Shown here one piece after another: positions 26,677 through 35,811 of a stretch of DNA of 64,000 nt. Origin of the DNA: Sulfitobacter sp. LCG007 (GTDB lineage: Bacteria; Pseudomonadota; Alphaproteobacteria; Rhodobacterales; Rhodobacteraceae); the NCBI RefSeq assembly GCF_040801785.1, contig NZ_CP161805.1, positions 124,001 to 188,000 of the forward strand, given 5' to 3'. Under the pieces are notes generated by a model that had not been told where the DNA came from, searched no databases, and saw only the letters and a list, made by a program, of their open reading frames with translations. The position numbers and the translations under genes are program-made. The first letter of the stretch is position 1; the number at the start of each line of letters is the position of its first letter.

Positions 26677-28174
26677 GGTCCGGTCTCCTGAGGCTGTCAT
26701 AGCGTCTGCAATCGGCGACCGGCTCGCAGCTCAGGCGCAGTGCGTCCGGTGTCGCGATGGTCAGGGGCGGCGCCGGCTCGCGGCGGCGGGCGAGGATGTT
26801 CAGGACGACGGCAGACGAATGGACGCCCTCGCTCAGAGCCTCGGCGCAGGCCGCGTCCACCGCGTCCAGGCCGTCGGTCAGGATCGCGCTCAGGATCTCG
26901 ACCATCTGGCGGTCGCCGTTCGGCACGCGGCCGAGCTTGCGCTGCACGCGCCGCATCGCCGCCGGCAATTCCCAGTCCTTGAACGGCGCGCCGTTCCGCA
27001 GCGCGCCCGGCTTTCGGGCGAGTACAGGCACGTAATGCAGCGGATCGAAGATGTCCTTGCCGCGACCGAAGGCGCGGGCGTGCTCGCCGACAATCTTGCC
27101 ATCCTGCCAGATCTCGATCCGTTCGGCATAGGCACGGACCTCGACAGCCCGGCCGACCGCGCGGGCGTCGACCGAGTATCGGTTGTTATCGAACCGCACG
27201 AGGCAAGTCTTCGACACGGAGGCAGGCACCGCGTGGAAGCCGTCGAACCGCCCGGCATAGGGCACGAGGCACGGTCGCTCTTCCTCGAACACCTCCCAGG
27301 TCGTCCGGTCGCGCATCTCCGGATGGGGGTGCGACTTCGCCCAGGCGACGCAGCGGTCCTCGAGCCAGGCATTGAGCTCGGCGTAGCTCTTGAACCGCGG
27401 CCGCGGCACGAAGAACCGCCGGCGCACCACGCCGACCTGGTTCTCGACCTGGCCCTTCTCCCAGCCGGAAGCAGGCGTGCAAGCGACCGGATCGACGAGG
27501 TAATGCCCGCACATCTGCTGGAAGCGGCGATTGTAAGCCCGATCCCGGCCGACGAAGATCGTGTCCACGGCGGTCTTCATGTTGTCGTAGATACCGCGCG
27601 CGCAGGCGCCGCCGAAGAAGGCGAAGGCCTTGTCGTGCGCGTCGAAGACCATCTCCTGGCTCTCGCGCGGATAGGCCCGCACGAACAGCATCCGACTGTA
27701 GCAGAGCCGGACATGCGCGACCTTCACCGTCGTGGTCACCCCGTCGATCAGGACGACCTCATGGCTCCAGTCGAACTGGTAGGCTTCGCCGGGATCGAAG
27801 CTCAAGGGCACGTAGGCGGCAGCCGAGGCTTCCCGTTCGGTCTTCGTCCACGACGAGGCATAGCGCCGGACGGCATCATAGCCGCCTTCGTAGCCGAGCG
27901 CCTGAAGCTCCTCGAAGATCCGGATGCGCGTGAGCCGGTCCCGCTTCGGTTTGCGGGCGTTCTCGGCCAGCATCCGGTCGAGCTCGTCCTTCCAGGGCCC
28001 TATCTTGGGCTGCGGCTGGACGCTGCGCTCGTAGCTGAACTCCGTTGCTCCGGACCGGATCACCCTGCGCACCGTGTTCCGCGATACGCGCAGCTCCCGG
28101 CAGATCTGCTTGATCGGCTTCTTGTCTTGGAAATACGCCCGACGGATCTTCGCGATTGTCTCCACGACCAACAT
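26609..28174 (-). CDS. istA: IS21 transposase IstA
   Basis: A 521-residue DDE transposase. The N-terminal helix-turn-helix is [20 protein letters not shown]. The catalytic rve core shows [14 protein letters not shown] (first Asp), [13 protein letters not shown] (second Asp) and [20 protein letters not shown] (Glu). The C-terminal part has the usual [20 protein letters not shown]. No frameshift or internal stop, so it is potentially active. ATG at 28174 lies 110 bp inside the element's end. Confidence 0.93.
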   Translation of the reverse strand: MLVVETIAKIRRAYFQDKKPIKQICRELRVSRNTVRRVIRSGATEFSYERSVQPQPKIGPWKDELDRMLAENARKPKRDRLTRIRIFEELQALGYEGGYDAVRRYASSWTKTEREASAAAYVPLSFDPGEAYQFDWSHEVVLIDGVTTTVKVAHVRLCYSRMLFVRAYPRESQEMVFDAHDKAFAFFGGACARGIYDNMKTAVDTIFVGRDRAYNRRFQQMCGHYLVDPVACTPASGWEKGQVENQVGVVRRRFFVPRPRFKSYAELNAWLEDRCVAWAKSHPHPEMRDRTTWEVFEEERPCLVPYAGRFDGFHAVPASVSKTCLVRFDNNRYSVDARAVGRAVEVRAYAERIEIWQDGKIVGEHARAFGRGKDIFDPLHYVPVLARKPGALRNGAPFKDWELPAAMRRVQRKLGRVPNGDRQMVEILSAILTDGLDAVDAACAEALSEGVHSSAVVLNILARRREPAPPLTIATPDALRLSCEPVADCRRYDSLRRPDHGKIAGAGRDGPAQALRNEGGV

Positions 28175-28284
28175 CCCGCACCTGCTCCCGGTTGCTCCAG
28201 GAGCATCATGGCCACCGATGTAAGGGGGTCATTTTTGGACGCCGATCACCCCGCTACGGTGTCATTTTTCCACGCCGGGTCACA

Positions 28285-28291
28285 CTTCAAC
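28285..28291 (+). repeat. Target-site duplication, right copy
   Basis: CTTCAAC follows the right IS21 end at 28284 and matches the left copy exactly. Confidence 0.85.
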
Positions 28292-28771
28292 GGCCACTTT
28301 CGCGGTGACGGAGCTGAACGCCCTCTGTTGTGGCAATGCTCGACCGAATTTCTTGGAGCTCGAGGACATCAAGGAAAATGTCGCCGGAAAGAGACATGGC
28401 ACGACATATCGCCTGCCATATCGGAAGCTGTGAAGAAAATAGACGCCATCTGCGAAATCGAGCGCCAGATCAACTTCCTGTACAGTACCAGCCGTATCGC
28501 GGCCGGCCACCGGCTGGTCCGCCCTCTGCGCGACGAGTTGCATAGCTGGATTAGGGTCAAGCAAGGAGAGATGTCGAAAGACAACCCCCTCGCGAATTCG
28601 ATAGCCTGTACGTTCGGGAAGGAGCGATGGTATGCCTTCGCGTTCGTCCTGAAAGACGGGTGGATCTATCTGACAGGAAATGCCGCCGAGCGCGCACTGC
28701 GCAGTGTCGCGATGGGACGGACGTCTGGGCTATTCGCAGGCTCCAGGTGCGGCGGGCGGATACCGCGCTGC

Positions 28772-28803
28772 TTTGATGTACACAATGTTTGATGTACACA
28801 ATG
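28772..28803 (+). repeat. 16-bp tandem duplication
   Basis: TTTGATGTACACAATG occurs twice head to tail (28772-28787 and 28788-28803) inside the IS66 remnant, disturbing its frame by one base relative to multiples of three. Looks like a slippage event. Confidence 0.85.
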
Positions 28804-28915
28804 ATCGTCACTGTCAGGATGACCGACATCGACCAAGAGGCCTGGTCCCCTGAGGCAATCGCAAGGCTGCGGAGCGCAAGCTCATCGCCAGTGCTGTTTC
28901 CTGCAACTGGAAGCC

Positions 28916-29228
28916 AGCGTTAGAACGCTGTATCGCCTGACCAAGCCCGGCGCTCGTTGCTTATTCAAGACCGAATGGCTGTCGCGGCAAATCATGTACC
29001 CCGAGCCATCCTCATGGACCGGATGGGTCCTTACCGCCACGAAGGTGAACTACTTGCACGCCGTTCCAGTCGATCTGCCTCTGAGGCGACTTAAACTGTT
29101 CCAGACACAATGCTCGAATGGCGCGGTAGCTTCAGCGCACCTTGCGACCCGCCGCAGCTACCGCGCCAATGTCATGCTACCGAGCTCTTCTGCTTTTCAA
29201 ACCTGATTGCCGCAAGTGCCATGCGCGA
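28916..29228. other. Gene-less stretch, nothing recognised
   Basis: About 310 bp between the IS66 remnant and wrbA. Short frames exist on both strands but none shows a family motif or a credible ribosome site. I see no repeats matching the elements to the left. Confidence 0.5.
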
Positions 29229-29819
29229 TCATCCGGCAAGCCGCCCGGCGACGTCGAGAAGGCGCGAGGTCTGATGACGGATGACGTCCCTCGCCGTCTC
29301 GTCGACCTCACCGGCCATACATGACGCGCCGTAGGGATTTCCGAGCTTGAACATCACATCCCCGGTATATCCGGGCGCGACCAGAATGGCGCCCCAGTGC
29401 ATGAACATGGTGTAGAGACCGATGAGCGTCGTCTCCTGTCCTCCATGTTTGGTGCCCGTGGATGTCATCGCGCTGACCGCCTTTCCGGCCAACGAGCCGT
29501 CGCTCCAGAGCGGACCCAGCGTGTCGATGAAGGACTGGACCTGGCTCGGTGCAGCGGAAAAGCGGGTGGGCACTGAAAACAGGATGGCGTCCGCCCACGT
29601 AAGGTCGTCAGGCTCGACCACCGGAATGTCCTGCATCTTCTCCAGCGTATCCTTCCATTCCTGCTTGCTGTCGATCGCCTTTTGAGGTGCGGTCTCTGCG
29701 CAGCGACGCAGGCGCACCTCCGTACCAGCCCCCTTCGCCGCCTCTTCGGCGACACGGGCCATTTCGAGGTTGGTTCCGGTCGAAGAGTAGAAAACGATCG
29801 TCAGTTTGGTATCGGACAT
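29229..29819 (-). CDS. wrbA: NAD(P)H:quinone oxidoreductase, WrbA type
   Basis: A 196-residue flavodoxin-fold FMN enzyme that reduces quinones by two electrons. The N-terminus SDTKLTIVFYSSTGTNLEMA carries the FMN phosphate loop (SSTGTN). Further blocks are WADAILFSVPTRFSAAPSQV, FIDTLGPLWSDGSLAGKAVS and MTSTGTKHGGQETTL, all typical of WrbA. AGGAGACTC precedes the ATG at 29819. Length matches the family. It is divergent from the zincin-like gene, with the promoters presumably between 29820 and 29961. Confidence 0.93.
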   Translation of the reverse strand: MSDTKLTIVFYSSTGTNLEMARVAEEAAKGAGTEVRLRRCAETAPQKAIDSKQEWKDTLEKMQDIPVVEPDDLTWADAILFSVPTRFSAAPSQVQSFIDTLGPLWSDGSLAGKAVSAMTSTGTKHGGQETTLIGLYTMFMHWGAILVAPGYTGDVMFKLGNPYGASCMAGEVDETARDVIRHQTSRLLDVAGRLAG

Positions 29820-29961
29820 TGCGAGTCTCCTTTTGGCCATCCAACGCGTTGTTGCGCGGCAGGTTGCAATTCAAGGCGCCACGAGAGGCGCACAGCGCTT
29901 GCGCGAGTGTGCACATTGGGGCTTTCGCGCGCGCAGCCAAAAGACGATATGGAAGCGCATC

Positions 29962-30354
29962 ATGGACCAGGACATCTCGACCCGCCATTTCGAAGAGGTA
30001 GCGCGACGCACCGTCGCGACCCTTCCCCCGGCCTTTCGTCACCCCGCCCAGGAAGTCGCGCTGCGGGTTGCGGACTGGCCCGCGCCACAGATGCTGGACG
30101 AGCTGGAAATCGACGATCCCGAAACGCTGACCGGTCTCTACGAGGGCATTCCGATGACCGAGAAATCGACGTGGGACGTGCCGGTGCAGCCGGATGTGGT
30201 CTGGGTCTTCCGCAGGCCGATCCTGGCCGAATGGGAGGACCGCGGGGACGTCGAACTTGACGATCTGATCGCGCATGTGGTGATCCACGAATTCGCGCAC
30301 CACTTCGGCTGGAGCGACGCGGACATCGCCCGGATCGACCGCTGGTGGGAGTGA
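29962..30354 (+). CDS. Zincin-like metallopeptidase family protein
   Basis: A 130-residue protein of the small possible zinc-metallopeptidase family. The metal motif HEFAHHFG sits near the C-terminus, fitting HExxHxxG, preceded by LDDLIAHVVI. The central segment TGLYEGIPMTEKSTWDV is also characteristic. No signal peptide is seen, so it acts in the cytosol. The substrate is unknown; many members sit near housekeeping genes. The ATG at 29962 has GGAAG upstream; a longer frame from 29806 overlaps the wrbA start region and is unlikely. Confidence 0.87.
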   Translation: MDQDISTRHFEEVARRTVATLPPAFRHPAQEVALRVADWPAPQMLDELEIDDPETLTGLYEGIPMTEKSTWDVPVQPDVVWVFRRPILAEWEDRGDVELDDLIAHVVIHEFAHHFGWSDADIARIDRWWE

Positions 30355-30382
30355 GGCGACCGGTGGTTCAAGCGGGCGCGCG

Positions 30383-30982
30383 TCAGTAATCCACGCCGCG
30401 TTGCGCCTTGATGCCGGACTTGATGGGGTGCTTGACCTCGACCATTTCGGTGACGAGATCGGCATAGTCCACAAGTTCGGGCTTGGCATCGCGACCGGTC
30501 AGGATCACGGCCGTCCGCGGATCGCGGGCCTCGAGCGCGGCAATGACGCGGGAAACGGGAAGATAATCGTAGCGCAACGCGATGTTTATCTCGTCGAGCA
30601 CGACAAGATCGAATTCCCCGCTCGTCATCATCTCTTCTGCCTTGCCGAATGCCGCTTCGGCGGCGGCGATATCGCGCGCGCGGTCCTGGGTGTCCCAGGT
30701 GAAGCCCTCGCCCATCGAGTGCCAGGCAACTCCTCCGATGCTCTCGAAGAAGTGCCGCTCGCCGGTCATCCACTTGCCCTTGATGAACTGGACGACGCCG
30801 ACGGTCTGCTTCCAGCCGAGCGCACGGATCATGACGCCCATCGCGGAAGAGGTCTTTCCTTTGCCGGGACCGGTATGCACCAGCACAAGTCCGCGTTCGG
30901 GATCATGCAGTTCGGCCCGGCGTGCGGCCTTTTCGGCCTGGGTTTTCTTGCGCTCTTCCCGGTGCTCGTCGGACGTGGACAT
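30383..30982 (-). CDS. cobO: Cob(I)yrinic acid a,c-diamide adenosyltransferase
   Basis: A 199-residue corrinoid adenosyltransferase that transfers the 5'-deoxyadenosyl group of ATP to cob(I)yrinic acid diamide in cobalamin synthesis. The P-loop is VLVHTGPGKGKTSSAMGVMI; further family blocks are VVQFIKGKWMTGE, FDLVVLDEINIALRYDYL and VILTGRDAKPELVDYADLVT. The ATG at 30982 has AGGAAATC at proper spacing. An alternative ATG at 31000 would overlap the upstream transporter stop by ATGA. No other cob genes are in the window. Confidence 0.94.
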   Translation of the reverse strand: MSTSDEHREERKKTQAEKAARRAELHDPERGLVLVHTGPGKGKTSSAMGVMIRALGWKQTVGVVQFIKGKWMTGERHFFESIGGVAWHSMGEGFTWDTQDRARDIAAAEAAFGKAEEMMTSGEFDLVVLDEINIALRYDYLPVSRVIAALEARDPRTAVILTGRDAKPELVDYADLVTEMVEVKHPIKSGIKAQRGVDY

Positions 30983-30996
30983 CGTGATTTCCTTTC

Positions 30997-31935
30997 TCAT
31001 CCCTTGTGGGCCATCAGCGGTCGCGCCTTGCCGCGCGGAAGACCAAGCCGGTGTTCACGCCAGATCACCAGGATTCCGGCGACGATGACCAGCGAGGCGC
31101 CTGCCAGCATGGTCACGGTGGGCAGTTCCGAGAACCAGATATAGCCGATGGCGACCGCGAAAAGGATTTCGGTATAATCGAAGGGGGCCAGCATCGAGGG
31201 CGTGCCGAAGCGGTAGGCGGAGGTGATGCAGATCTGCCCCATCCCGCCGAGAAAGCCGGCCGTGACCAGAAGTGCCAGCGTCGGAGCGTCGGGCATGGCC
31301 CAGCCAAAGGGCAGGGTGGCAAGGCCCAGAACCGCGGCGAAGACGGAAAAGTAGAAGACGATGGCCGCGGTGCTTTCGGTCTGGACGAGCTGCCGGATGT
31401 GGATCTGCGCGAGACTGCGCATGGCCGTCGCCACGAGGATGAGGGCCACGCCGAGCGATGCGCCGTCCTGCAGGCCGCCCCAGTTGCCGAGACGTGGCGA
31501 CAGGATGACGATGACGCCCACCAGCCCGAGCGCCACGGCGGAGATCCGGAACATCCGGATGCGTTCCCCCAGCAGCACCGCGGCGAGGATCACGGTGAAG
31601 ATGGGGGTCGCGAACCCGATGGCCGTCGTCTCGGGCAGGGGGAGCAGCCCAAGGCCGGCGAAGCCGAGCCCCATCGCCGTGGTTCCGATCACGCCGCGCC
31701 ACAGATGCCCCATGGGATTTGCGGTCTTCAGCCCGTCACGCAGCTGCCGGCGCTGGCCAAGCCAGATCAGGATGACCGGAATCGCGAAGAAGGAACGGAA
31801 GAACACCTGCTCGCCCGAGGGGATCGACTCGGACGTTGCCTTGATGATCGCGGACATGAACGCGAAGAAGGCGATGGCGGTCAGCTTCAGGCCGAGCCCA
31901 AGCATCGGCCGTGTCGAATGATCGGCGACCTTCAT
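30997..31935 (-). CDS. EamA/DMT-family transporter
   Basis: A 312-residue inner-membrane protein with about ten transmembrane helices in two EamA repeats. Repeat one includes LKLTAIAFFAFMSAIIKATS and RSFFAIPVILIWL; the end of repeat one has LLPLPETTAIGFATPIFTVI and LAAVLLGERI, the classic DMT glutamate. Repeat two ends EILFAVAIGYIWFSELPTVT. Substrate unknown (drug, amino acid or metabolite). It is upstream of cobO with a near-zero gap, so they may be co-transcribed. Confidence 0.9.
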   Translation of the reverse strand: MKVADHSTRPMLGLGLKLTAIAFFAFMSAIIKATSESIPSGEQVFFRSFFAIPVILIWLGQRRQLRDGLKTANPMGHLWRGVIGTTAMGLGFAGLGLLPLPETTAIGFATPIFTVILAAVLLGERIRMFRISAVALGLVGVIVILSPRLGNWGGLQDGASLGVALILVATAMRSLAQIHIRQLVQTESTAAIVFYFSVFAAVLGLATLPFGWAMPDAPTLALLVTAGFLGGMGQICITSAYRFGTPSMLAPFDYTEILFAVAIGYIWFSELPTVTMLAGASLVIVAGILVIWREHRLGLPRGKARPLMAHKG

Positions 31936-31963
31936 GGCGCGCAGCGGGGAGTTTCGGGAGATT

Positions 31964-33064
31964 TCAACCGATCATGCCGCGGTTGGCGCCCACCTGCCCG
32001 CGATGCAGCAGCATATGATCGAGCAGCACGCAGGCCATCATCGCCTCTCCCACCGGCACCGCGCGGATGCCGACGCAGGGGTCGTGCCTGCCCTTGGTGA
32101 CGATCTCGGTTTCCTCTCCTGAGCGCGTGATGGTCCGGCGCGACGTGAGGATGGAAGATGTCGGCTTGACCGCGAAGCGCACGACAATGTCCTGCCCGGT
32201 CGAAATGCCGCCGAGAATGCCACCCGCGTGGTTCGAGCTGAACTCGGGTCCGCTGTCGCCCATGAAGATCTCGTCCGCGTTCAGCTCGCCCGTCAGCATC
32301 GCGGCCGACATGCCTTCGCCGATCTCGACTCCCTTGACCGCGTTGATGCTCATCATCGCGGCGGCGAGGTCGGTGTCGAGCTTTGCGTATACCGGCGCGC
32401 CGAGCCCCGCCGGGACGCCGCGCGCGACGACCTCGATGACGGCGCCCACGGAGTTGCCGGACCTGCGCAGCCCGTCGAGGTAGTCCGCCCAGTCTTGCGC
32501 CGCCTGCGCGTCGGGCGTCCAGAAGGGATTGCGCTCGATTTCGTCCCAGTCGAAGCGGTCGCGGTCGATCTCATGCGCGCCCATGCGGACCATGTAGCCC
32601 GTGATCCGGATATCAGGCGCCAGGGCGCGGATCGCCTCGCGCGCCAGCCCGCCGGCGGCCACGCGCGCCGCGGTCTCGCGCGCCGAGGAGCGTCCGCCGC
32701 CGCGATAGTCCCGGATCCCGTATTTCTGCCAGTAGGTGATGTCGGCATGCCCGGGGCGGAATTTCTCGGCGATTTCAGAGTAGTCCTTCGAGCGCTGATC
32801 GGTGTTCTCGATCATCAGCTGAACGGGGGTGCCGGTGGTGACGCCCTCGAACGTGCCGGACAGGATCTTCACCTCGTCGGCCTCGCGGCGCTGGGTGGTG
32901 TATTTGTTCTGGCCGGGTTTGCGGCGGTCGAGCCAGTGCTGGATCATCGCCGCGTCGACCGCCACGCCCGGCGGGCAGCCGTCCACCGTGGCCCCAAGCG
33001 CCGGACCGTGGCTTTCGCCCCAGGTGGTCACGCGGAAGAGATGGCCGAAGCTGTTGATGGACAT
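31964..33064 (-). CDS. aroC: Chorismate synthase
   Basis: A 366-residue enzyme converting EPSP to chorismate with reduced FMN, the end of the shikimate pathway. Signatures are [20 protein letters not shown] at the N-terminus, [20 protein letters not shown] in the middle and [20 protein letters not shown] toward the C-terminus. Length is normal. It is divergent from the TPP-riboswitch-controlled thiBPQ operon. Confidence 0.97.
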   Translation of the reverse strand: MSINSFGHLFRVTTWGESHGPALGATVDGCPPGVAVDAAMIQHWLDRRKPGQNKYTTQRREADEVKILSGTFEGVTTGTPVQLMIENTDQRSKDYSEIAEKFRPGHADITYWQKYGIRDYRGGGRSSARETAARVAAGGLAREAIRALAPDIRITGYMVRMGAHEIDRDRFDWDEIERNPFWTPDAQAAQDWADYLDGLRRSGNSVGAVIEVVARGVPAGLGAPVYAKLDTDLAAAMMSINAVKGVEIGEGMSAAMLTGELNADEIFMGDSGPEFSSNHAGGILGGISTGQDIVVRFAVKPTSSILTSRRTITRSGEETEIVTKGRHDPCVGIRAVPVGEAMMACVLLDHMLLHRGQVGANRGMIG

Positions 33065-33160
33065 GGGCGGAACGCTCCTTCGGTCCCGTGATTAGCCGGG
33101 GCATGGGAGAGCCTCAAGCCTTATCGCTTGCCAAGGCCGGGGCGGCGTTCTACCTCTTGG

Positions 33161-33250
33161 CACACCTCGGGGGGCCAATCCGGCTGAGATGCGACTTGTC
33201 GCGGACCCGTTGAACCTGAACCGGTTAACACCGGCGGAGGGAAGGTCTGG
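33161..33250 (+). promoter_or_regulatory. TPP riboswitch (THI box)
   Basis: The conserved thi-box elements GGCTGAGATGCGAC, then GACCCGTTGAACCTGAACCG and GGTTAACACCGGCGGAGGGA, lie in order with the usual spacing and a short variable stem. This is the thiamine pyrophosphate sensor. It lies 46 bp upstream of thiB, with the ribosome site (TTTGGAG) between them, so translational control is likely. Confidence 0.95.
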
Positions 33251-33295
33251 ACCAATCCATTCTTTTTCTTTCGCCGCATATCTTTGGAGTATGCG

Positions 33296-34279
33296 ATGAA
33301 AACCCTTGCCCTTGCCATGGCAGTCTCGGGATGCATGTCGGCGGCGATCGCCGAAACACCTGTCCTCACGATCTACGCAGGCGATTACTTCACGTCCGAA
33401 TGGGGACCCGGCCCGATCATCGAGACGGAATTCGAGAAGCGCTGCGGGTGCGACGTCCAGTTCGCCACCGGCGAGCTGTTGCCGCGCCTGCTTCTCGAAG
33501 GCGAACGCACGAAGGCCGACATCGTGATCGGCCTGACGACCGACGTGACGGCGAAGGCGCGCGCGACGGGACTTTTCGCGCCGCATGGGCAGGATCTGTC
33601 GAAGCTCACGCTGCCGGTGGACTGGACGGACGAGATATTCCTGCCCTTCAACTACGGGCACACGGCCTTCGTATATGACGAAACGCGGCTGGCCGAGCCC
33701 CCGGCCAGTTTCGATGCGCTGCTCGACATGCCCGATGACGTGAAGATCGCGATTCAGGATCCGCGCACGTCGATCTCGGGCCTCGCGCTCGTGCTCTGGG
33801 TGCAGGCGGTCTACGGGGATGGGGCGGAAGCGGCCTGGGAGAAGTTGGCGCCCAAGATTCTGACGGTGACGAAGGGCTGGTCTGAAAGCTACGGGCTGTT
33901 CACCGATGGCGAGGTGGACATGGTGCTGAGCTATACGACCTCGCCCGCCTACCACATCATCGCCGAGGAGGACCTGACCAAGCACGCGGCCATCTTCCCC
34001 GAGGGGCATTACTTCATGGCCGAAACGGTCGGCAAGATCGCCGCAACCAAGCAGCCTGAACTGGCGGATGCCTTCATGGACTACGTGTTGTCGGAGGATT
34101 TTCAGAAGATGATCCCGACCGCGAACTGGTCGCTGCCTTCAGCGCTGCCGACGTCGGAATGGCCTGCGGAATGGGCCGATCTGCCGCTGCCCGACAAGGT
34201 GCTGTTCTACAACGAGGACGAGGCGGCGGCGCTGCGTGACGCGGCGGTCGAGGCATGGCGCCGCGCCCTTTCGCGATAG
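33296..34279 (+). CDS. thiB: Thiamine ABC transporter, substrate-binding protein
   Basis: A 327-residue periplasmic binding protein with a signal peptide (MKTLALAMAVSGCMSAAIAE). The body resembles ThiB: PVLTIYAGDYFTSEWGPGP, then LLLEGERTKADIVIGLTTDV, FLPFNYGHTAFVYDETRL and MVLSYTTSPAYHIIAEED. It captures thiamine, TMP or TPP. GGAG lies before the ATG at 33296. Its 3' end overlaps thiP by 25 bp. Expression is under the TPP riboswitch. Confidence 0.94.
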   Translation: MKTLALAMAVSGCMSAAIAETPVLTIYAGDYFTSEWGPGPIIETEFEKRCGCDVQFATGELLPRLLLEGERTKADIVIGLTTDVTAKARATGLFAPHGQDLSKLTLPVDWTDEIFLPFNYGHTAFVYDETRLAEPPASFDALLDMPDDVKIAIQDPRTSISGLALVLWVQAVYGDGAEAAWEKLAPKILTVTKGWSESYGLFTDGEVDMVLSYTTSPAYHIIAEEDLTKHAAIFPEGHYFMAETVGKIAATKQPELADAFMDYVLSEDFQKMIPTANWSLPSALPTSEWPAEWADLPLPDKVLFYNEDEAAALRDAAVEAWRRALSR

Positions 34280-35811
34280 GCGCGCGCGGCGGGATTGTCG
34301 CGGCGGCTATCGTTGCCGCGCTGATCCTCGCCGCCTTCGCCGGCATATTTCTCAGGGCCGAACCCGGGCGCGGGTTCGGTCCGGGGGATTGGGCGGCGGT
34401 GCGCTTCACGATCTGGCAGGCGCTGCTGTCCGCCCTTCTCTCATGCCTGTTGGCGGTTCCGGTCGCGCGGGCGCTGGCCCGTCGCCGGTTTCCCGGGCGC
34501 GGCATGCTCGTGATCCTGCTTGGAGCGCCCTTCATCCTGCCGGTGATCGTCGCCGTCCTGGGGCTGCTGTCGGTCTTCGGTCGGTCGGGCTGGCTCAACG
34601 GCCTTCTGGGGCTGCTGGGCCTGCCGGCGCTGACGATCTACGGGTTGCAGGGCGTGGTTCTGGCGCATGTGTTCTTCAACCTGCCGCTGGCCACGCGTCT
34701 GCTGCTGCAAGGGTGGCAGTCGATACCGTCAGAGCGGTTCCGCCTTGCCGCCCAGCTGGACCTCACGCCGGGGGCCGTGTTCCGGGCGCTGGAATGGCCT
34801 CTGCTCGCCCGCATCCTTCCCGGGGCCTTCGCGCTGATCTTCGTGATCTGCCTGACGAGCTTCGCGGTCGCCCTCACGCTGGGCGGCGGGCCGCGGGCAA
34901 CCACGGTCGAGCTGGCCATCTATCAGGCCTTCCGCTTCGATTTCGACCTCGCCCGGGCCGCCGGGCTGTCCCTGTTGCAACTCGTGCTTGCCGGCGGAGC
35001 CGCCCTGCTGGCCCTGCGTCTCGTGCCGCAGGTGTCGGTGGGCGGCGGGCTCGACCGCGCAGTGGCGCGCTGGGATGCGCGGGGCGGCGCGCAGAAGGCG
35101 CTCGATGCCGTTGCGATCGCCGGCGCGGCGCTGTTTCTGCTGCTGCCGCTGCTGGCGGTGGCGCTGTCGGGCATGGGCGGGCTGCTGACGATGCCCGCAT
35201 CGGTCTGGCGCGCGGCGCTGACATCCCTGTGGGTCGCGGGCCTCAGCACCGGCCTGCTTCTGGCGATGGCGCTGCCGATGGCGGGCTGGATCGCCGGACG
35301 GCGCGGCGGTAGCGCCGAGGCGATAGGCCTTCTCGGACTGGCGACCTCGCCGCTGATGATCGGGACCGGCTGGTTCATCCTGCTCAATCCGGTGATATCG
35401 CCGGCCACGCTTGCCCTGCCGGTCACAGCGCTGGTCAACGCGCTGATGTCGCTGCCTTTCGCCCTGCGTATTCTCGTGCCGCAGATGCGCGCCACGTTCG
35501 AGGATTACGGTCGGCTCGCGGCAATGCTCGAGCTGCGCGGCTGGGCGGCCTGGCGTTGGCTGGTCCTGCCGCGCCTGCGCTCCCAGATCGGCTTCGCCGC
35601 AGGGCTGGCGGCGGCGCTGTCGGTGGGCGATCTCGGCGTGATCGCGCTGTTCGCCGATCCCGACAGCGCCACCTTGCCGCTGCAGATGTACCGGCTGATG
35701 GCGGCCTACCGGCTGGACGAGGCGGCGGGGGCGGCGCTGCTGCTGCTGATCATGGCGCTGGGGCTCTTCTGGCTCTGCGAGAGGGGAGGACGCCGGGATG
35801 CTGAGGCTTGA
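34255..35811 (+). CDS. thiP: Thiamine ABC transporter permease
   Basis: A 518-residue inner-membrane permease made of two fused MetI-like halves, each with about six helices, as usual for ThiP. EAA-loop-like segments are seen as ERFRLAAQLDLTPGAVFRAL, then EWPLLARILPGAFAL, and again in the second half as DYGRLAAMLELRGWAAWRWL before VLPRLRSQIGFAAG. Overlaps both thiB and thiQ, so the three are read as one operon. Confidence 0.94.
   Translation: MAPRPFAIGARGGIVAAAIVAALILAAFAGIFLRAEPGRGFGPGDWAAVRFTIWQALLSALLSCLLAVPVARALARRRFPGRGMLVILLGAPFILPVIVAVLGLLSVFGRSGWLNGLLGLLGLPALTIYGLQGVVLAHVFFNLPLATRLLLQGWQSIPSERFRLAAQLDLTPGAVFRALEWPLLARILPGAFALIFVICLTSFAVALTLGGGPRATTVELAIYQAFRFDFDLARAAGLSLLQLVLAGGAALLALRLVPQVSVGGGLDRAVARWDARGGAQKALDAVAIAGAALFLLLPLLAVALSGMGGLLTMPASVWRAALTSLWVAGLSTGLLLAMALPMAGWIAGRRGGSAEAIGLLGLATSPLMIGTGWFILLNPVISPATLALPVTALVNALMSLPFALRILVPQMRATFEDYGRLAAMLELRGWAAWRWLVLPRLRSQIGFAAGLAAALSVGDLGVIALFADPDSATLPLQMYRLMAAYRLDEAAGAALLLLIMALGLFWLCERGGRRDAEA

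Larger units (their letters stand above)
25817..28284 (-). mobile_element. IS21-family insertion sequence, complete
   Basis: A 2468-bp element with istA and istB in one leftward unit. Both ends begin with TGT and carry repeated internal motifs: ATCGGCGTCCAAAATTGACC at the left matches the reverse complement of the right-end segment around 28224-28248, and outer motifs of the form CGGCGnnnAAnnnTGAC occur at 25824-25840 and 28260-28280. Multiple terminal repeats are typical of IS21. A 7-bp duplication CTTCAAC flanks it, so the insertion is clean. Both genes look open, so it may be mobile. Confidence 0.9.
28285..28915 (+). pseudogene. IS66 TnpC transposase remnant, right part
   Basis: After removing the IS21 element, the frame GFN-GHFRGDGAE continues the left remnant. 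Downstream, in more than one frame, are AVKKIDAICEIERQINFLY, RPLRDELHSWIRVKQGEMSK, LANSIACTFGKERW, DGWIYLTGNAAERALRSVAM and GLFAGSRCGG, the C-terminal IS66 transposase pattern (including the NNAERALR block). MTDIDQEAW and a degenerate LLPWNW-like end lie near 28820-28915. Several frame changes make it dead. Confidence 0.82.
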
